64,000 nucleotides of DNA from assembly GCA_030674155.1 (NCBI GenBank), contig CM060334.1, positions 28,946,336 to 29,010,335 on the forward strand, given 5' to 3'. Within the stretch, counting starts at the first letter, position 1. Every line of letters begins with the position of its first letter. This stretch comes from Stramonita haemastoma (taxonomy: Eukaryota > Mollusca > Gastropoda > Neogastropoda > Muricidae). The translations under genes were made by a program, and so were the position numbers. Shown here piece by piece: positions 60,050-64,000 of this stretch. The notes under the pieces are model-generated. The model saw only the letters and a program-made list of their open reading frames with translations. It did not search any database and was not told the origin of the DNA.

Positions 60050-61262
60050 GTGAATGATTTTTAGGGTGAGCAGAGAGTACCAATATCTTTAATCTAATCT
60101 AAATATGGTTGATTTGATTCATGTTTAGTACTTAAACATTTTTGCAAAAGCGCATTAAGTGATTTTTGAACTGATTTTTTTTTTGGATACATTTAAAATG
60201 TTTTGGGAACTTGTTCCATAAATCACTACCTGAATAAAAAGCTTGTTTTGCAAAGATTTTTTCTGGGTCTGGGAAATGTTAGTAGATGGTTATGCCTGTG
60301 CTCATTAATTTTGAATCTATTGGTGATCTTGGGAGGGGCATTTCCATTGACAACTTTTCGTATAAATAGAGCTTTCTTGAAATAAAGCCCATTTTGGAAT
60401 GTAAGAATGTTTACTTATAATCATTGATGGTTAGGGAGCTTGATTTTAATAGGACAAATTTTAGTGCTCTTTTATATAATTGATGAATGAATTTTAAATC
60501 AGTTTCACTGCAGTTGTCCCAAAGAGATGAGGCAGTCAACTATAGGCAAGATATGTCCACACAAAAAAAAGTTTGCGTGAATGATTATCTAGAAAATGTT
60601 TTATTTTTGATTACTGACGTACCTTGTTTGTAAGACATTTTCCTAGTGCCATCACATGGTCAGTCCAAGTAAGATTTTAGTCAATAATTACACCCAGAAT
60701 TTTATGTGAGTCGACTTCAATAATTTTTTGATCTATCAACAAGAGGTTGAAATTTATTTTTCAGTTTTTGCCACTTTTGTCTTGCTAGTACGTACATACT
60801 CTTAGGGCTTTTTTTTGCATTTAAAGACATATGGTTTAATTGAGTCCAAGTAATCAATTTGTTGATATTGTTTTGAAGTTTGAAAGTCAGTCTGTGGGGG
60901 TCAGTATCACTACAATAGAGGGATGAGTTATCGGCAAACATTTCACAGCTACAATCTAGAAATAAGGGTAAGTCATTTACATATACTGAGAACAAAAGAG
61001 GACCCAATATTGATCCTTGTGGCACTCCATGTTTAATAGATACTAGTTCAGATGTTTGATTATTTGAAGTTACCAGCTGCTGTCTATCTGACAAAAAACT
61101 TGTTAAAAGATTGATTATTTCAGGTGTTAAATATTTTTTTAACAATTGGATTTTCAAAGGGATCCAAGATACTGAAAAGGGTCTAAAAATTTGACCCCCC
61201 CCCCCCCAACAAAAACAAACAAAAACACAACAACAGGTAGTCTGATTTGTACAATTAATCAA
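60050..61262 (-). pseudogene. LINE reverse transcriptase fragment with mutated catalytic box
   Basis: On the - strand: LLTSFLSDRQQLVTSNNQTS, IKHGVPQGSILGPLLFSVYV, then FADNSSLY where FADD is expected, so the second catalytic Asp is Asn. LNAKKSPKS and, past a stop, KILGVIID*NLTWTDHV follow; the remaining C-terminal part decays through stops to about 60050. Jockey/CR1-like arrangement; inactive. Confidence 0.85.
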
Positions 61263-61699
61263 ATAATTTTTTTAAAATCCAAAAGACTGTGCATCCTACT
61301 GGACATGCAGGTTATGCAATTACTCCCAGCTGCTCGAGGGCAAGAGAAATTATTTAAGTGTGTACTTTTACAAACACACACACATAAAACCCTCAAATAC
61401 TCATACTTTACTTGAATGCAAGACTTTAAAACATTACCTACCTAGTTTCCATGAAACTTCCCTTGAACAAGTTCTGGAGAATATCATGTTAGTGTTTGCT
61501 ATTGCTAAGCGTTTATTGTTAAGTCCCATAGGGCATTTGTTGTAGTTATATAATCGTTGTTCTATTTTGAATGTTTTTCTTTCTTGTTAATTTAGTGTTT
61601 AGCATACCGTTCTGCTTAATGCAATGAGGAGATCTTCAGCCACAACTGAACACTGCATAAGAGGACAAACACACAGACATATGCATGCACGCACGCGCT

Positions 61700-62370
61700 A
61701 ATATTCCCTTTAAAAATATTTTTTAAAAATATATATATATATATACATTTTTAGTCATCCCACCCCCCACCATTTTCTGTTTCTGTCTCTGTCTTCCTTT
61801 CCTTCTTTATCGTATTAATATTTCAACTGATAATATTATTATTATATTTTTATCATATGGGTTTTTTATGTATAAATAAGTATTGATTTTTGTTTTCATT
61901 TTCATCTATCTATTTTATCATTATTTTAAAAATTTATTTAAAAAAATATTCTTTCCCCTCCCCTCCCCGTCCGGTATCACTGTATGTGGAAGGACGTAAA
62001 CTTGAAGACTTCTACTACTACATATAAAACCCTATTCACTATGATAAAACTGCATGGATACAGATATCGAAAATATACAAACAAAAAAATGCCAGCACTC
62101 AATGATAACGAATGCTTAAGTATGCCACTTTGTCAAGAAAGGATAAGGTTAGTACCAAAAGGATCAAAACTATTCTATGATATTTTTATTTGTGATGATG
62201 TTTTACCAAAATGTTGTATGAAGTGGAATGAAAAACTGAATATTGAGAATGACTGGAAAAAATGTTTTCTGAATGATCATAAGATCTCCGATATCAAAAT
62301 GAAATGGTTTCAACTGAGGATTATTCATAGATGTATGGGTACCAATGTTATATTAAAAGAGATTTTTTAA
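61700..62370 (+). pseudogene. LINE tail plus C-terminal LINE ORF2 fragment
   Basis: 61960-62010 carries CCCGTCCGGTATCACTGTAT and GGACGTAAACTTGAAGA, a 3'-end signature also at 58350-58400. The following open frame (to 62370) reads YKTLFTMIKLHGYRYRK, CLSMPLCQERIR, then KMKWFQLRIIHRCMGTNVIL. The last resembles the W-F-Q-x-R-I-x-H-R-I-L-x-T-N motif near the C-terminus of L1/Tx1-type ORF2. The ATG at 61984 lies in the preceding tail and is not meaningful. Confidence 0.6.
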
Positions 62371-62503
62371 TATGTATACAAAAAAAACGTATTTCATGAT
62401 ATAAAACAATGTACAGCATGATAAAACTGATTAAAAATGGAATAAAAAACCCCACAGAAAACCCCAACACACAAAGACCACCAGCAGCAGCACCCAGACT
62501 GAC

Positions 62504-62776
62504 TTTTCCTGACTGTGTCCTCGGCGACGCATGTGGTGCATCTGTTGGCGCAGTCTGGAGTTGTCCTCCTCCAGGTTCTGCACGGCGTTCTTGGTGATGG
62601 CATGCAGCGCCTTTTCTGCGTTCAGCTGGGACTCCAGGGAATGCAGCTCCCGCTTCAAGCGGCTGACCTTTTTCACGTCGCGGTCCTGACCCTCCCTCCC
62701 TGCTGCTGTGCGGGCCTCCTCCATGTGCTTCAGCAGCTGCTGGCTTAGGTCCTGCATCACGCGGTTCATTTCCTTC
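62504..62776 (-). CDS. Coiled-coil protein, penultimate exon
   Basis: Acceptor TTGTTGGCAG at 62777 (phase 2). Encodes KEMNRVMQDLSQQLLKHMEE, then VSRLKRELHSLESQLNAEK and NAVQNLEEDNSRLRQQMHHM, a clear heptad coiled coil. Donor AA|GTCAGT at 62503 leaves phase 2 and joins the 58146 exon as ..GHSQEK-KHKSRMEE. Without splicing the frame runs to 62431 and adds a hydrophobic VWVLLLVVFVCWGFLWGFL segment. GC-rich third positions contrast with the AT-rich surroundings. Upstream exons lie beyond the right edge or are not recognised; identity unknown. Confidence 0.85.
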
Positions 62777-62999
62777 CTGCCAACAATACAATGTCATCAC
62801 TTAACTCCATTCCTGACAGGGCGACCACAACAACGTCCCTCCAACAACCACCCCCCCCCCCACAAACGCCCAACCCTAAAGGCTTTGACACAAACTCGCC
62901 ACAGGCACAGAAGTGTGTGCGTAAACCGAATCTGAGGTCACCAGGAGACCAGAGCAACGGGGGCCACCAAATCAGAGGCAATTAAAAAAAAAAATTATT

Positions 63000-63370
63000 G
63001 CATGATGATCAATGGTGATGAGGATGATGTAATGATGCTGCTGTAGAAGTGCATCCACTTTGGGACTACTCGACAGGGTTGTACTGTACGTTTACTGTCA
63101 TTATATATCCCAGCGTCGACCGGGCCCGAGAAATACAGACACCTGCAGTGTTGGTCAGGTAATTTGAGCAACACTCTCAAATTCACATCCGTAAAGTGGA
63201 TGAAGCTCGACTGTGTGGTGCCAGTCTCCCCACTGAGTCCACAGCACACTCACTCTGAGTAGGAGCAGGCCGGAGTCCGAAAAATCCCTACGACTCTTAT
63301 GGGAATCAAACCCGCGACCTTCTAGTCTGAAATCCAAAGCGCTAACCATTGCGTCATGGCAGCTGGTTGA
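63000..63370 (-). mobile_element. tRNA-derived SINE, second tRNA type
   Basis: Complement from 63366: GCTGCCATGACGCAATGGTT (A-box region), GCGCTTTGGA, then GGTCGCGGGTTTGATTCCC (B box) and a non-tRNA body. The spacing fits a tRNA-like head. It differs from family A in head and body. The body ends near 63000 in a poly-A stretch on the + strand. Confidence 0.75.
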
Positions 63371-63379
63371 ATGTCATCA

Positions 63380-64000
63380 CTTAACTCCATTCCTCTCCTT
63401 CCTGTCAACAATATGCATTGAATGACTGAACTAGGAAAAACATTTGCTTGACTGATATAACTCAAGTTTTAATGAATTTCATACTTCACAAAAAAAGTAT
63501 TTGCATTATTAATGCACTTCAAATTTAAAGGTACTTGTGAATGGCTATAAAATATTTGCATAATCAATGTTGTATCTGGTAAATGACAAAAGTATCACAT
63601 GATGAAGCTTAAATTTAAATGCATTTGATACCAGTCAAAAGTTACATTTCTCAGTCAGTACATCTTAAACTAAAACTAAATGCATTCGGTAATTGAACTG
63701 GCCAAAAAAAGGATGAACTTATTCAGTGTACATTTTTTGCATATTTATTTTTCCTGCACTCTGTGTGCTGTTACTGTTTCCATTGCAATTAGTCAAGACA
63801 AAATGACCTAAAACCACAGGCTCAATCCTAAATCATCACAAACAGCAATTGTGATAACCTTTCCATAATTCTAAATGATTTTAATTTCACTACTCTGGCA
63901 GGCTGTGGACACTGCACAAACTTCAGTAAATTACTTTTCCTGAACAAAAAGTCAAAATACACTACACAACAGATTTTAAAGTGGGGCTAAACTTATTTAT
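63380..64000. other. AT-rich sequence, nothing recognised
   Basis: Probably upstream intron of the - strand coiled-coil gene. No exon, repeat family or motif stands out. Confidence 0.4.

Larger units (their letters stand above)
58147..62503. other. Intron of the - strand coiled-coil gene
   Basis: About 4.36 kb. Contents: LINE tail signature at 58330-58430 (CCCCGTCTAATATCACTAAA, GACGTAAAATTGAAGA), (AC)n at 59138-59205, an antisense-to-plus decayed LINE at 60050-61262, (AT)n at about 61728-61745, and a + strand LINE fragment at 61700-62370. 59300-60040 is A-rich with nothing recognised. Confidence 0.7.

Overview
This window is animal nuclear DNA. It has spliced genes with GT-AG introns, a paired-class homeobox gene, very dense dinucleotide microsatellites, tRNA-derived SINEs and non-LTR retrotransposons. 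The SINE core, the second SINE family and the closing tail motifs resemble repeats I associate with gastropod molluscs, so my best guess is a marine or freshwater snail. That is inference; no species is identified.

Three protein-coding loci are supported. (1) An Rx/Rax retinal homeobox gene on the + strand. The exon at 5696-5925 and the last exon at 11000-about 11523 are present. The homeodomain is split at the canonical Q46/V47 intron, and the first exon was not found in the window. (2) A very large Ser/Thr/Cys-rich scaffold-like gene on the + strand, from its start at 26317 to at least 42100. It has six coding exons, two of them giant (about 4.75 and 3.6 kb), and all splice phases agree. 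I do not recognise the family. It carries a PP1-docking-like RVxF motif and amphipathic helices resembling PKA-RII anchoring helices. (3) The last two coding exons of a coiled-coil protein on the - strand (62776-62504 spliced to 58146-57873).

Both + strand genes show repeated single-base frame slips inside otherwise clean coding sequence. Where I could place them they lie in or near short homopolymers. This points to uncorrected long-read indels rather than pseudogenes, but the sequence alone cannot settle it.

Layout: 1-5695 is upstream sequence or an upstream Rx intron with a 516-bp MITE. 5926-10999 is the Rx intron, with a 4-copy array of AG|GT splice-like junctions embedded in TG repeats and a non-repetitive TAAT-rich island near 8200-8530. 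11.6-26 kb is intergenic, with microsatellites, SINEs and a near-full-length RTE-like LINE inserted in a (CAA)n tract at 16.7-20.07 kb. 26-42 kb is the scaffold gene, its introns full of SINE and LINE fragments. 42-57.8 kb is repeat-rich and includes an unusual block of alternating inverted repeats with TATATAAG and CCAAT motifs (49.2-50.2 kb), a SINE-derived tandem array and a 272-bp duplication. 57.8-64 kb holds the - strand coiled-coil gene with decayed LINEs in its intron and a second tRNA-type SINE beside it.
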